64,000 bases of DNA. Origin: Curtobacterium sp. 9128 (GTDB lineage: Bacteria; Actinomycetota; Actinomycetes; Actinomycetales; Microbacteriaceae). This document shows, in pieces, positions 45,374-54,034 of the stretch. The translations under genes and the position numbers were made by a program. Within the stretch, counting starts at the first letter, position 1. Every line of letters begins with the position of its first letter. The DNA lies in contig NZ_LT576451.1 of the NCBI RefSeq assembly GCF_900086645.1, forward strand, positions 3,472,001-3,536,000. The letters run 5' to 3'. The notes beneath the pieces are model-generated. The model was not told the DNA's origin. It was given only the letters and a program-made list of their open reading frames with translations, and searched no databases.

Positions 45374-46339
45374 GTGACTGCAGCACCAGTCCTCACCCGT
45401 CCCACGGGAGCGGCCACCGCTCCCCGTCGAGTCCGCACCTACCGCACCAGCCTCACCCGCGGCCAGGGCCGCAGCGGCTGGCTCTTCCTCGCCCCGTTCG
45501 GCCTGTTCTACCTGGCCTTCCTGCTCGGTCCGACGATCTGGATGATCGTCACGAGCTTCTTCAACACCTCGACCGTCCGCACGGGCCTCGGCAGCTTCGC
45601 CGGGTTCGCGAACTACGCGGAGATGCTCGGGCGCGCCGACTTCTGGTCGTCGCTGTGGCACACCCTGCAGTTCACGCTCTACACGACGCCGCCACTCGTC
45701 ATCCTGGCGTTCGTCTTCGCCGTGCTGACCAACCGGATGAACCGCGGCCAGTGGTTCTTCCGACTGGCGTTCTTCCTGCCCTTCATCCTGCCGTCGGCGA
45801 CCATCTCGCTCATCTGGGTGTTCATCTTCACGCCGAGCACCGGCCTGTGGGCGAGCGTCCAGTCCCTGCTCGGGATGACCCCGGGTGCCGGTGTGCTGGC
45901 GAGCCCGAACACCGCCATGATCGGCGTCGCGATCGCCACGGTCTGGTGGACCCTCGGGTTCAACTTCGTGCTGTACCTGGCGGGGCTGCAGGAGATCCCC
46001 CGCGAGCTGTACGAGGCCGCCGCCGTCGACGGTGCGTCCAGCTGGCAGCAGATCAAGTCGATCACGCTGCCGCTCCTCGGCCGGACGACGACGCTCGTCA
46101 TCCTGCTGCAGATCATCGCGAGCCTGAAGATCTTCGACCAGGTGTACCTGATGACGAACGGCGGGCCTGGCATCTCAACCCAGGTCTCGCTGCAGCTCAT
46201 CACCGGCGTCGGCTTCACCGACAACCGGCTCGGCGCGGCATCGGCCGCGTCGGTGCTCCTGTTCATCGTGATCGTCGCGATCGCGGTCATCCGGCAGATC
46301 GTCGAACGCGCTGCCGCCAAGCGAGAGATCGGGGCCTGA
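45374..46339 (+). CDS. CUT1 sugar ABC transporter permease (MalF-like)
   Basis: 321 residues, GTG start. Basic N-terminal tail then six membrane helices. Coupling motif LYEAAAVDGASSWQQIKSITLPLLGRT and VYLMTNGGPGISTQ are typical. It follows the binding protein by 36 bases and precedes the second permease by a single base. Confidence 0.93.
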   Translation: MTAAPVLTRPTGAATAPRRVRTYRTSLTRGQGRSGWLFLAPFGLFYLAFLLGPTIWMIVTSFFNTSTVRTGLGSFAGFANYAEMLGRADFWSSLWHTLQFTLYTTPPLVILAFVFAVLTNRMNRGQWFFRLAFFLPFILPSATISLIWVFIFTPSTGLWASVQSLLGMTPGAGVLASPNTAMIGVAIATVWWTLGFNFVLYLAGLQEIPRELYEAAAVDGASSWQQIKSITLPLLGRTTTLVILLQIIASLKIFDQVYLMTNGGPGISTQVSLQLITGVGFTDNRLGAASAASVLLFIVIVAIAVIRQIVERAAAKREIGA

Positions 46340-46340
46340 C

Positions 46341-47255
46341 ATGACCGCCACCGAGAGCATCACCACCAGCCGGCCGAAGCTCCGTTCCGGCGTCTCGGCC
46401 GCCGCACCCGCGAATGCCGCGAAGATCGGTGTCAGCGGCAAGGGGTTCAACATCACGGCCGCGATCATCCTGACGGTGTTCGCGATCATCTGGCTGATCC
46501 CGAGCCTGTTCGCGCTGAAGACCTCGTTGTCGGACAACGGCGTCGCGGCACTGGGCGCGAACTCGATCCTGTCGAACTGGAACCCGACGCTGCACTCCTA
46601 CGCGGCGCTCTTCCAAGCCGGCGACATCTGGAACTGGTACCTCGCGAGCGGCATCACGAGCGTCGTCACGGCGCTCCTCACGGTGCTGTTCGCGTCGATG
46701 GCTGCGTTCGCCCTGTCCCGGCTGGTGTTCCGCGGCCGGAACCTCGCGTTCCTGCTCATCATCCTCGGGATCATGATCCCCACCCAGGTGCTGATCATCC
46801 CGATCTTCCAGGAGCTCAACGCCGTCAACCTGCTGAACACCTACTGGTCGGTGATCTTCCCGCAGGTGCCTGCCGTGATCGCGGTGTTCATCTTCAAGCA
46901 GTTCTTCGACGGCATCCCGCGTGAACTCGAAGAGGCCGCGCGCATCGACGGCGCGAACATCTGGAAGGTCTACTGGTCGGTCATCCTGCCGCTGTCGCGG
47001 CCGGTGATCGCGGCGGTGACGATCCTGACGTTCGTCGGGGTCTGGAACAACCTGCTCCTGCCGCTGTTCGTCCTGTCCAACCCGGACCTCATGACCGTTC
47101 CGGTCGGTCTGGCGACGGTCCAGGGCAGCTTCGGCCAGCGCTACGCCGACATCCAGGCCGGCGCCATCCTGGCGGCGTTGCCGCTGATCATCCTCTACCT
47201 GATCTTCCAGCGGCAGATCGTGGAGGGCGTGACGGGTTCCGGCCTCAAGGGCTGA
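46341..47255 (+). CDS. CUT1 sugar ABC transporter permease (MalG-like)
   Basis: 304 residues. Six helices; coupling motif LEEAARIDGANIWKVYWSVILPLSRP; C-terminus IVEGVTGSGLKG. Last gene of the operon; no ATPase follows. Two consecutive hairpins lie downstream. Confidence 0.93.
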   Translation: MTATESITTSRPKLRSGVSAAAPANAAKIGVSGKGFNITAAIILTVFAIIWLIPSLFALKTSLSDNGVAALGANSILSNWNPTLHSYAALFQAGDIWNWYLASGITSVVTALLTVLFASMAAFALSRLVFRGRNLAFLLIILGIMIPTQVLIIPIFQELNAVNLLNTYWSVIFPQVPAVIAVFIFKQFFDGIPRELEEAARIDGANIWKVYWSVILPLSRPVIAAVTILTFVGVWNNLLLPLFVLSNPDLMTVPVGLATVQGSFGQRYADIQAGAILAALPLIILYLIFQRQIVEGVTGSGLKG

Positions 47256-47268
47256 CGCGACCCAACAT

Positions 47269-47312
47269 CGGACTGGAGGCTCGGTGCCAGCTGGCACCGG
47301 GCCTCCAGTCCG
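47269..47312. terminator. 44-bp palindrome of the GGAC-N-GGAGGC family
   Basis: Two 22-base arms meet without a loop: CGGACTGGAGGC ... GCCTCCAGTCCG, one G-T mismatch. The variable pair here is T/A. It follows the permease stop by 13 bases. Confidence 0.8.
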
Positions 47313-47332
47313 TCACCGGGTCCCGTCGCTCC

Positions 47333-47385
47333 CGCCAAAGCGACAGTTCTCCGCCGAAGTTCGGCGGAGAACTGTCGCTTTGGCG
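47333..47385. terminator. Perfect 25-bp-stem hairpin (AAAGCGACAG family), second copy
   Basis: Left arm 47333-47357 and right arm 47361-47385 are exact reverse complements; loop AGT. The left arm starts CGCCAAAGCGACAG, nearly the same as CGCGAAAGCGACAG in the hairpin at 30171. Bidirectional terminator between convergent genes. Confidence 0.85.
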
Positions 47386-47437
47386 AGAGGGAGCGGCAAG
47401 CGGCGTCGGGCGGCACCGGCCGGCGGGCGGCGGCGCC

Positions 47438-48187
47438 TCAGGGGGTGGGGGTGACCGTCCAGGTCCCGTTGGTCTGGACGGCCATCACGCCGGGCAGGTC
47501 GACGTCGAAGGACTCGGTGAACGCCCCGGTGTTCCCGAACAGCTGCGGGTTGGCGGACGTCGTGAACACCCGTCCGGAGAACGAGTCGTCCGGTCCGCTC
47601 GGCCGGTAGTCGACCGTCACGTGCGAGACGTCGTCGGAGAAGAAGAGCACCGCGGGCCCGGTCCCCGACTGCGACCCGGACACGTACGGCAGGTCGTTCC
47701 AGCTGCGCAGGGTCACCGTCCACGGGCCGTCGGCCTCGACGATGATCGTCTGGTCCGGGGAGTCACTCTGCAGGACGCCGGTCAGGAACGAGCCCCGCAG
47801 CGGCGCGGTCGCGCGTCCGAACGGCGACATCCGACCAGGGGCGGTGACGGTCGCGGTGCCCGTGCAGGACGAGCAGTCGAGCTCGACCACCACGGCGAAG
47901 TCACCGTCGGCGTGGAAGGCCACGTTCGACGACCCGGTCCCCGAGGCGGTCGCGGACACGCCGCCGGAGACCGTCCCGGCGTCGACGGTGTCCGGGAGGG
48001 CCTCCGCGATCGCCGGCGTCGTCGCCGTCGGGGTGGGGGTGGGGGTGGGCGTCGGCGTCTGGGCCCGCGACGGCGTCCGCGTCGCCGGGGCCACGTCGGG
48101 CTGTCCTGATGCCTGCGCGCACCCGCTCACGAGCAGCACTACTGCCACGAACCCGCCGACCACCGCTGTTCCCCGCACCGTCCCCAT
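47438..48187 (-). CDS. Putative lipoprotein with Thr-Pro linker
   Basis: 249 residues. Signal peptide ending in the lipobox VSGC, then a TPTPTPTPTPT linker encoded by GGTGGG repeats. The exported domain (from about 75) contains a CSSC pair and repeated beta-type segments (VVVELDCSSCTGTATV, WTVTLRSWNDLPYVSG, SGRVFTTSANPQLFGNTG). No family recognised. It follows the siderophore-interacting protein gene by 28 bases on the same strand and may be co-transcribed, which would place it in the iron regulon. Confidence 0.72.
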   Translation of the reverse strand: MGTVRGTAVVGGFVAVVLLVSGCAQASGQPDVAPATRTPSRAQTPTPTPTPTPTATTPAIAEALPDTVDAGTVSGGVSATASGTGSSNVAFHADGDFAVVVELDCSSCTGTATVTAPGRMSPFGRATAPLRGSFLTGVLQSDSPDQTIIVEADGPWTVTLRSWNDLPYVSGSQSGTGPAVLFFSDDVSHVTVDYRPSGPDDSFSGRVFTTSANPQLFGNTGAFTESFDVDLPGVMAVQTNGTWTVTPTP

Positions 48188-48215
48188 GCGCACAGCCTGG
48201 CACGATCCCGCCGGG

Positions 48216-49052
48216 TCAGGCCGGGACCGGCTCCTTCGCCTCGCGCTTCCAGAAGCCGGAGAACGTGATGCGGGACTTCGGCAGCCCAGAGCGGTGCAGG
48301 TGGCGACGGCCCTCGGTCGCGAGGGTGGACTCCCCCACGACGAACGCGTAGGCGTCCTCGTCGGTGGGCGTGTGGCGCCGGAGTTCCTCGAGCGCCGCGG
48401 CTCCGGGGACCGCGTGGAAGTCGTCGCGGACGAGCCACGTGACGGTGACACCGGCCGGTGCGTCGAGCGGGCGGATGTCCGCCGCGACCGGGACCTCCTG
48501 GATGATCCGACCGACCGCGTCCCGCGGCAGCGACGCCGCGATGCCGACCACGCCGGGCAAGCCCGTCTCCTCGGCGACGACGAGGACCTCGCTCGCGTCG
48601 TCCGGGCAGTCGAAGATGCAGCCCTGGTCGAGCATCGCCAGTTCCTGTCCGGGACGGGCGGTGCACGCCCAGATCGCCGCACGGCCCTCGAGCGACCCGT
48701 CCGCGCTCGTGTGCACGACGAAGTCGATGTCCAGCTCGGCCTGGGTGACCGCGGTCGCCGGGCGGAAGGCGGCGACGGTGTAGTTCGCGCAGTGCGGGCG
48801 GGTCTCCTCGGGGATGGCGAGGAAGGTCGGCCACCACTTCGTGCCGTCGAGCTCCGGCAGGCGGAACGCGTCCTGGTGGGGGTGCTGCATGAACAGGCGG
48901 AACCAGTGGTCGAACCCGAGGTACCCGAACTCGTGCAGGTCGTCCCCGGTGACCGTGACGCGGTGCATCGACGGCGTCACACGTTCGGTCCGGACGACCC
49001 GGGCACGGAAGAGCCGGGGGTTCACGGGCAGGAGCCGCGGGTTCTTCGCCAT
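48216..49052 (-). CDS. Siderophore-interacting protein (FAD ferric-siderophore reductase)
   Basis: 278 residues. FAD_binding_9 domain first (TPSMHRVTVTG, FRLPE, NYTVAAFRP flavin site) and SIP domain second (ASEVLVVAEETGLPGVVGIAASLP, AYAFVVGESTLATEGRRHL, SGFWKRE). Reduces ferric-siderophore in the cytoplasm to release iron. TAGCCT lies 6 bases before the ATG with no Shine-Dalgarno sequence, so the message is probably leaderless. The iron box overlaps the promoter; divergent from the siderophore permease gene. Confidence 0.93.
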   Translation of the reverse strand: MAKNPRLLPVNPRLFRARVVRTERVTPSMHRVTVTGDDLHEFGYLGFDHWFRLFMQHPHQDAFRLPELDGTKWWPTFLAIPEETRPHCANYTVAAFRPATAVTQAELDIDFVVHTSADGSLEGRAAIWACTARPGQELAMLDQGCIFDCPDDASEVLVVAEETGLPGVVGIAASLPRDAVGRIIQEVPVAADIRPLDAPAGVTVTWLVRDDFHAVPGAAALEELRRHTPTDEDAYAFVVGESTLATEGRRHLHRSGLPKSRITFSGFWKREAKEPVPA

Positions 49053-49070
49053 GAGGCAAGGCTAACCTAA
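49052..49070. promoter_or_regulatory. IdeR/DtxR iron box shared by divergent iron genes
   Basis: 19 bases matching the TTAGGTTAGGCTAACCTAA consensus at 16 positions (TGAGGCAAGGCTAACCTAA). It fills the space between the SIP start (49052) and the permease start and covers both putative -10 boxes, TAGCCT on the minus strand and TAAGAT (49068-49073) on the plus strand. Confidence 0.88.
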
Positions 49071-49080
49071 GATGGTCCGC

Positions 49081-50160
49081 GTGCCAGCCCCCACCCCCGC
49101 TCTCGCCGCCCCGGTCCGCGGCGCGCACGACCCCGGCGTCGGTGCCGCCGGCGTCCACCGGACGACGACCAGGCGGCGTACCGCGATCGTCCTCGGCATG
49201 GTCGTCGCGCTCGCGCTCGTCGTCGTCGCCAGCATGCTGCTCGGCAGCAACCGGATCGGTGTCGACCGTGTCCTCGCCGGGCTGATGCACACGGGGTCGA
49301 GCACCGACGACGCCATCGTCTGGGGGTCGAGGATCCCGCGCACGGCGATCGGCGCCGCGGTCGGTGCGGCGCTCGGGATCGCCGGACTGCTGATGCAGGG
49401 GCACACCAGGAACCCGCTCGCTGACCCCGGCCTGTTCGGGGTCTCCGCCGGCGCCGGTCTCGCCGTCGTGATCGGTGTCTACGTCTTCGGGATCACGAAC
49501 ACCGGCGTCACCGTGTGGTTCGCGCTCGCAGGTGCCGTCGTGGCGAGCGTCGTCGTGTTCTCGGTGACGATCGCGGGCAGCGGGACCGCCAGTCCCGTGC
49601 CGCTCGCCCTCGCCGGTGCCGCGGTCTCGGCGCTGCTCGGCGCACTGACCTCGTTCCTGGTCCTCACCGACCGCGACTCCCTCGACGCCTACCGACTGTG
49701 GGTCGTCGGCTCGCTCTCCGGCCGCCAGATCGACGTGCTCCAGGCCGTGTGGCCGTTCCTCGTCGCCGGGCTGGTGCTCGCCGTCCTGAACGTCCGGTCG
49801 CTCGACGCGCTCGGGCTCGGAGCGGACCTCGCGAAGGGGCTCGGCGAGAACGTGCTCGTCGCCCGGCTCGTCGGACTCGGCGGGATCACGCTGCTCGCCG
49901 CAGGGGCGACCGCCGCCGCCGGGCCGATCGGGTTCGTCGGGCTCACGGTGCCGCACGTCGCCCGGGCGCTCGTCGGCACCGGGCACCGCTGGGCGCTCCC
50001 CGCATCCGCACTGCTCGGGGCGGCGCTCGTGCTGCTCGCCGACGTCATCGGCCGGCTCGTCGGGGGCTTCGCCGAGGTCGAGGTGGGGATCATCCTCGCC
50101 GTCATCGGCGGTCCGGTCTTCGTCGCGGTCGCCCGCCGGCGATCGCTGGTGTCGCTGTGA
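49081..50160 (+). CDS. FecCD-family siderophore ABC transporter permease 1
   Basis: 359 residues from the GTG; an in-frame ATG lies nine bases earlier. TAAGAT ends 7 bases before the GTG, the leaderless geometry, so GTG is preferred. FecCD features: RIPRTAIGAAVGAALGIAGLLMQGHTRNPLADPGLFGVSAGAG, GLTVPHVARALVGTGHRWALPASALLGA, GGPVFVAVARRR. About nine helices. Overlaps permease 2 by four bases. Confidence 0.93.
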   Translation: MPAPTPALAAPVRGAHDPGVGAAGVHRTTTRRRTAIVLGMVVALALVVVASMLLGSNRIGVDRVLAGLMHTGSSTDDAIVWGSRIPRTAIGAAVGAALGIAGLLMQGHTRNPLADPGLFGVSAGAGLAVVIGVYVFGITNTGVTVWFALAGAVVASVVVFSVTIAGSGTASPVPLALAGAAVSALLGALTSFLVLTDRDSLDAYRLWVVGSLSGRQIDVLQAVWPFLVAGLVLAVLNVRSLDALGLGADLAKGLGENVLVARLVGLGGITLLAAGATAAAGPIGFVGLTVPHVARALVGTGHRWALPASALLGAALVLLADVIGRLVGGFAEVEVGIILAVIGGPVFVAVARRRSLVSL

Positions 50161-51260
50161 GCGCCGTCGACACCGCGCGTGCGGCCGACACCGCCGACAC
50201 GGTGCGCGCCACGCGCCAGGGCATCAGCATCGGGCCCGTCGGGCTCGCCTGGCGCCCCAGGGTGTTCTGGCTGACGATAGCCGCCGTCGCCGCCGCGCTG
50301 CTGCTCGTGGTCCTCGGCGTCGCGATCGGCTCGACGTGGATCGCACCGGGCACGGTCGTCCGGTCGCTGCTCGGCCTGGGCACCGGCGCCGATGCCTTCA
50401 TCGTCCAGACGCTCCGGCTTCCCCGGGTCCTCACCGGCGCGCTCGTCGGGCTGACCCTCGCGGTCGCCGGTGCGCTGACCCAGACGTTCACGCGCAACCC
50501 GCTCGGCACGCCGGACATCATCGGCGTGACCTCCGGGGCGAGCGTCGGTGCCGTGGCCGCGGTCGTCATCGGCGGTGGCACCTACGCCGTCGGTGCCGTG
50601 GTCCTCGGCAGCGGCATCCCCGTCGCCGCCACGATCGGCGCGCTCATCGCGGCGGCCGTCGTGTACGGGCTCGGGTGGCGCGGCGGCGTGCAGAGCTATC
50701 GGCTCGTCCTGGTCGGCATCGGGGTGAGCGCCACACTCGACGCGGTCACGAGCTACCTGCTCGTCCGGGCGCAGATCACCCAGGCGGCCGCGGCGTCGCA
50801 GTGGCTCGTGGGGAGCCTGTCGAGCACCTCGTGGGCGAGCGTCTGGCCGCTGCTGATCGTCGCCGCGGTTGCGGTCCCGATCGCGCTGGCCACGAGCGCC
50901 TCCCTCGGCATCGGGCAGCTCGGGGACGAGGTCGCCGTCGGCGTCGGACTCGCGATCCAGCGACACCGCCTGCTCGTGATCGCGCTCGCGGTCGTCCTCA
51001 CCGCCGCCGCCGTCGCCGCCGCGGGGCCGGTCGGCTTCGTCGCGTTCGTCGTGCCGCAGATCGCCCTGCGCCTCGCCGGCACGAACCGTCCGCCGCTGCT
51101 GCTCTCCGCGGCGCTCGGCGCGGTGCTCGTCCTCGCCGCCGACCTGCTCGCCCGCTCGGCGTTCCCCTGGCAGGTGCCGGTCGGCATCGTCACGACCGTG
51201 ATCGGCGCTCCGTACCTGATCTGGCTCCTCATCCGTCACCGCAAGGAGATGTCCCGATGA
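50157..51260 (+). CDS. FecCD-family siderophore ABC transporter permease 2
   Basis: 367 residues, GTG start within GTGA overlapping the previous stop. LRLPRVLTGALVGLTLAVAGALTQTFTRNPLGTPDIIGVTSGAS and GPVGFVAFVVPQIALRLAGTNRPPLLLSAALGA are diagnostic. Forms a heterodimeric channel with permease 1. The N-terminal 35 residues are an Ala/Thr-rich cytoplasmic tail. Confidence 0.93.
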   Translation: MSAVDTARAADTADTVRATRQGISIGPVGLAWRPRVFWLTIAAVAAALLLVVLGVAIGSTWIAPGTVVRSLLGLGTGADAFIVQTLRLPRVLTGALVGLTLAVAGALTQTFTRNPLGTPDIIGVTSGASVGAVAAVVIGGGTYAVGAVVLGSGIPVAATIGALIAAAVVYGLGWRGGVQSYRLVLVGIGVSATLDAVTSYLLVRAQITQAAAASQWLVGSLSSTSWASVWPLLIVAAVAVPIALATSASLGIGQLGDEVAVGVGLAIQRHRLLVIALAVVLTAAAVAAAGPVGFVAFVVPQIALRLAGTNRPPLLLSAALGAVLVLAADLLARSAFPWQVPVGIVTTVIGAPYLIWLLIRHRKEMSR

Positions 51261-52135
51261 CGACACTGCACGACACCACGACGACTGCACCGCACGACAG
51301 CGCCGTCGCGACACCGCCCGTCCTGGAGGCGCGCGGCCTGTCCGTCGGCTACGACCGCCGCGCCGTCCTCAGCGACCTCGACCTGCGCATCGAGCGCGGC
51401 ACCGTGACGACGTTCCTCGGCGCGAACGGCTGCGGCAAGTCGACGCTCCTGAAGGCGTTCGGGCGGGTCCTCAAGCCGATCGCGGGCGAGGTCCACCTCG
51501 ACGGCGTCCCGATCCGCAAGGAGCCGAACCGCGCCGTCGCCCGGAAGCTCGCGATCCTGCCGCAGTCCCCCGCTGCCCCGGCCGGCACGAGCGTGCTCGA
51601 CCTCGTGATGCGCGGCCGGAACCCGCACCAGTCCTGGGCACGCCCGTGGACCGCCGAGGACGCCGGTGTCGCCGAGGAGGCGATCGCCGCGACCGGCCTG
51701 ACCGAGGTGGCGCACCGCGACGTCGCGAGCCTGTCCGGCGGGCAGCGGCAGCGGGCCTGGATCGCGCTCGTGCTCGCCCAGCGCGCCGACACCCTGCTGC
51801 TCGACGAACCGACGACGTACCTCGACCTCGCGCACCAGCTCGACGTCCTGCGCCTGGTCCGGCGGATCAACCGCGACCAGGGATCGACGGTCGTGATGGT
51901 CCTGCACGACCTGTCGCTCGCAGCCAGGTACTCGGACCGGCTCGTCGTCCTGCACGACGGCGGCGTGGTCGCGGACGGCTCCCCGGTGGACGTGCTCACC
52001 CCCGAGGTCCTGCAGTCGGCGTTCGGGCTGCACGCGCGGGTCGTCCCCGATCCGGTGACCGGCGCGCCCATGGTCGTGCCCGAGGCGGACGAGCACGACG
52101 TCTCGGGACTCGCGGCCGACGCAAACTTAGGTTAG
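51257..52135 (+). CDS. Siderophore ABC transporter ATP-binding protein (FecE/FepC-like)
   Basis: 292 residues. Walker A GANGCGKST near 54, ILPQSPAAPAGTSVLDLVMRGRNPHQSW, signature SLSGGQRQRAWIALVLAQ, Walker B LLLDEPTTYLDLAHQ. AAGGAG upstream; start overlaps the previous stop (ATGA). The last codons and TAG stop are part of the next iron box. Confidence 0.94.
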   Translation: MTTLHDTTTTAPHDSAVATPPVLEARGLSVGYDRRAVLSDLDLRIERGTVTTFLGANGCGKSTLLKAFGRVLKPIAGEVHLDGVPIRKEPNRAVARKLAILPQSPAAPAGTSVLDLVMRGRNPHQSWARPWTAEDAGVAEEAIAATGLTEVAHRDVASLSGGQRQRAWIALVLAQRADTLLLDEPTTYLDLAHQLDVLRLVRRINRDQGSTVVMVLHDLSLAARYSDRLVVLHDGGVVADGSPVDVLTPEVLQSAFGLHARVVPDPVTGAPMVVPEADEHDVSGLAADANLG

Positions 52136-52145
52136 CCTCTCCTAA
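52127..52145. promoter_or_regulatory. IdeR/DtxR iron box before the siderophore-binding protein gene
   Basis: TTAGGTTAGCCTCTCCTAA matches the 19-base consensus at 16 positions. It overlaps the end of the ATPase gene and ends one base before the GTG at 52147. TAGCCT (52133-52138) could be the -10 of a leaderless transcript. Confidence 0.85.
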
Positions 52146-52146
52146 C

Positions 52147-53151
52147 GTGAAGCTCCGTACCGTTCTCCTCAGCGCAGTGGCCGCGTCGGCCCTGCTCCTC
52201 GCCGGCTGCTCGTCCACGGGCGCCTCCGACTCCGCGGGCTCCGGCTCCAGCTCCGCGGCCGACGGGGGTGCGTGGTCGTACAAGGACGCCACCGGCACCA
52301 CCGTGAAGGTCGACCACACGCCGAAGCGCGTCGTCGTGCTCAACGACATCGCGATCTCGTTCGTCGAGTACGGCCTGCACCCGGTCGGCACCTTCGGCCA
52401 GATCCCGATGACGCAGGACAAGCGGTTCGACGGGCTCGACACCGACGGCATCACGCAGCTCGGTACGGCGTACGGCGACATCGACCTCGAGAAGCTCGCC
52501 GCCCTCAAGCCCGACCTCGTCGTCACGTCGGTCTACCCGAAGGACGAGCAGGGCACGCTCGACTCCTCGGAGCCCGGCTACGGCTTCAAGGACACGGCAC
52601 AGCAGAAGCAGATCCAGGCGATCGCTCCGGTCGCGCAGGTGAAGTGGGGCGGCAAGGGCCTCGACGTCATCAAGGACATCACGGGCCTCGCCGAGTCCCT
52701 CGGAGCCGAGCAGTCGAAGGTCGACGCCGCCGAGAAGCGGTTCGACACCGCGAAGACGAAGCTCGAGTCCGCGGCGAAGGAGAGCGACCTCACGGTCGTG
52801 TCGATGTACGCCGACGGCGACGGCGCGTACGTCACCCGCCCGGCCGACGAGCCGACGCTGCAGATGTACACCGACTTCGGGGTCGACCTGGTGAACCCGA
52901 AGCCGAAGGGCTTCTACTGGGGCATCTACAGCTGGGAGAACGCGGGCCAGATCACCGGCGACGTGATCCTGCTCTCGCAGCAGGGCTACCAGGTCGCGGA
53001 CCTCGAGAAGCAGCCGACGTTCGCGGACAACAAGGCGCTCGTGGCCGGTCAGGTGCACAGCTGGACGTTCCCGGCGCTCGACTACGCCTCGCAGGCCGAC
53101 TACATGACGGACCTGGCCGGGTGGCTGTCGGACAGCAAGAAGCTGTCCTAG
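52147..53151 (+). CDS. Iron-siderophore substrate-binding lipoprotein
   Basis: 334 residues, Peripla_BP_2 (FepB/FhuD) family. Lipobox LAGC, Ser/Ala linker, then TPKRVVVLNDIAISFVEYGLHPVGTFG, LEKLAALKPDLVVTSVY and the long central helix typical of the class. GTG start 8 bases after a TANNNT box. It has its own iron-regulated promoter as well as read-through from the permease/ATPase genes. Confidence 0.92.
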   Translation: MKLRTVLLSAVAASALLLAGCSSTGASDSAGSGSSSAADGGAWSYKDATGTTVKVDHTPKRVVVLNDIAISFVEYGLHPVGTFGQIPMTQDKRFDGLDTDGITQLGTAYGDIDLEKLAALKPDLVVTSVYPKDEQGTLDSSEPGYGFKDTAQQKQIQAIAPVAQVKWGGKGLDVIKDITGLAESLGAEQSKVDAAEKRFDTAKTKLESAAKESDLTVVSMYADGDGAYVTRPADEPTLQMYTDFGVDLVNPKPKGFYWGIYSWENAGQITGDVILLSQQGYQVADLEKQPTFADNKALVAGQVHSWTFPALDYASQADYMTDLAGWLSDSKKLS

Positions 53152-53230
53152 GACGCAAGCAACCGACCTCGCTAGCTCGGTCGGCGCTGGCGCCGCGCGC
53201 CGCTGGCGCGTCGCATCATGCGAGCGCGCG

Positions 53231-53274
53231 CGGACGGGAGGCACGGTGCCAGCTGGCACCGTGCCTCCCGTCCG
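53231..53274. terminator. Perfect 44-bp palindrome of the GGAC-N-GGAGGC family
   Basis: Arms 53231-53252 and 53253-53274 are exact reverse complements with no loop. It lies between the iron binding-protein gene and the convergent 87-residue gene. The preceding DNA (53170-53220) is GGCGC-rich with short inverted repeats. Confidence 0.82.
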
Positions 53275-53295
53275 TCTCGGCGCGGTCGCGAGCCG

Positions 53296-53559
53296 TCAGT
53301 CCAGCGGGAGCAGCGGAGCCCAGAACGCATCGGGGCCGTCGGCGACGACGGCATCCGTCTCGAAGCGGAACCCGTAGTCGCGGACGAACTCGGCCGCACC
53401 GGCGACCTCGTCCTGGGCGTCGTCGCGGTCCGGCTCGAACAGGTACACGCCGTGCCCCATCGTCACCCCGCTGTCGCTGATGACGGAGAGGTCCCAGCGA
53501 CCCGGCTCTGCTCGTTCGATGCGGACGACGGCGGCCTGCGCCTCGGTGAAGTCAGCCAT
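53296..53559 (-). CDS. Small hypothetical acidic protein, 87 residues
   Basis: Starts MADFTEAQAAVVRIERAEPGRWDLSVISD and ends WAPLLPLD. Acidic, soluble, no signal. No family recognised. The longer reading frame upstream is unsupported. Faces the CsbD-like gene across 132 bases. Confidence 0.6.
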   Translation of the reverse strand: MADFTEAQAAVVRIERAEPGRWDLSVISDSGVTMGHGVYLFEPDRDDAQDEVAGAAEFVRDYGFRFETDAVVADGPDAFWAPLLPLD

Positions 53560-53691
53560 GCCCGTGAGCGTACGTGGTGCGGCTGCGCTGTGCCCCGATC
53601 GCCGTCCCCCGGACCCCGAGAGCGCACCGAGCACGTCGGCATACGGTCGGCTCCACCGAAGAACTCCACCACGCGAGGAAGGGAACGAACC

Positions 53692-53865
53692 ATGTCACTC
53701 GGAGACAAGGCGAAGGACGTCACGCAGAAGGTCGTCGGCAAGGCCGAGGAAGCCGTCGGCAAGCACACCGACGACGCCGAGCTCACCCAGCAGGGCCAGT
53801 TCGACCAGGGCAAGGCCGAGGACCGCCTGCAGACGGAGAAGGCCAAGGACGACACCGGACACTGA
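53692..53865 (+). CDS. CsbD-family stress protein
   Basis: 57 residues (MSLGDKAKDVTQKVVGKAEEAVGKHTDD...). CsbD/YjbJ-type small hydrophilic helical protein, often general-stress induced; molecular function unknown. GAGGAAGGGA lies upstream of the ATG. Codon-phase and the hairpin 20 bases after the stop support a real monocistronic gene. Confidence 0.9.
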   Translation: MSLGDKAKDVTQKVVGKAEEAVGKHTDDAELTQQGQFDQGKAEDRLQTEKAKDDTGH

Positions 53866-53885
53866 TCGTCCGGACTCGATCCGCG

Positions 53886-53924
53886 GAAGGCGGCTGCACC
53901 GACCTCGTCGGTGCGGCCGCCTTC
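53886..53924 (+). terminator. Terminator after the CsbD-like gene
   Basis: 17-bp stem (one T-G pair) GAAGGCGGCTGCACCGA / TCGGTGCGGCCGCCTTC with loop CCTCG, followed by a short T-containing run. Confidence 0.75.
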
Positions 53925-54034
53925 GTCCGTCGACGGCGTCGGGGGTCACGGGGAGCGGACTGCCCGCCCGCTGACCCGCCCGTCGACCCGACCGACACCG
54001 TGCGCTTCGTGCCGGGGACCGGTAGGAACGAGGG

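Noticed and set aside
53231..53274. Insertion-sequence terminal repeats
   Set aside because: No transposase or target duplication is visible; the arms join directly and the family sits at gene ends, so hairpin/terminator fits better.
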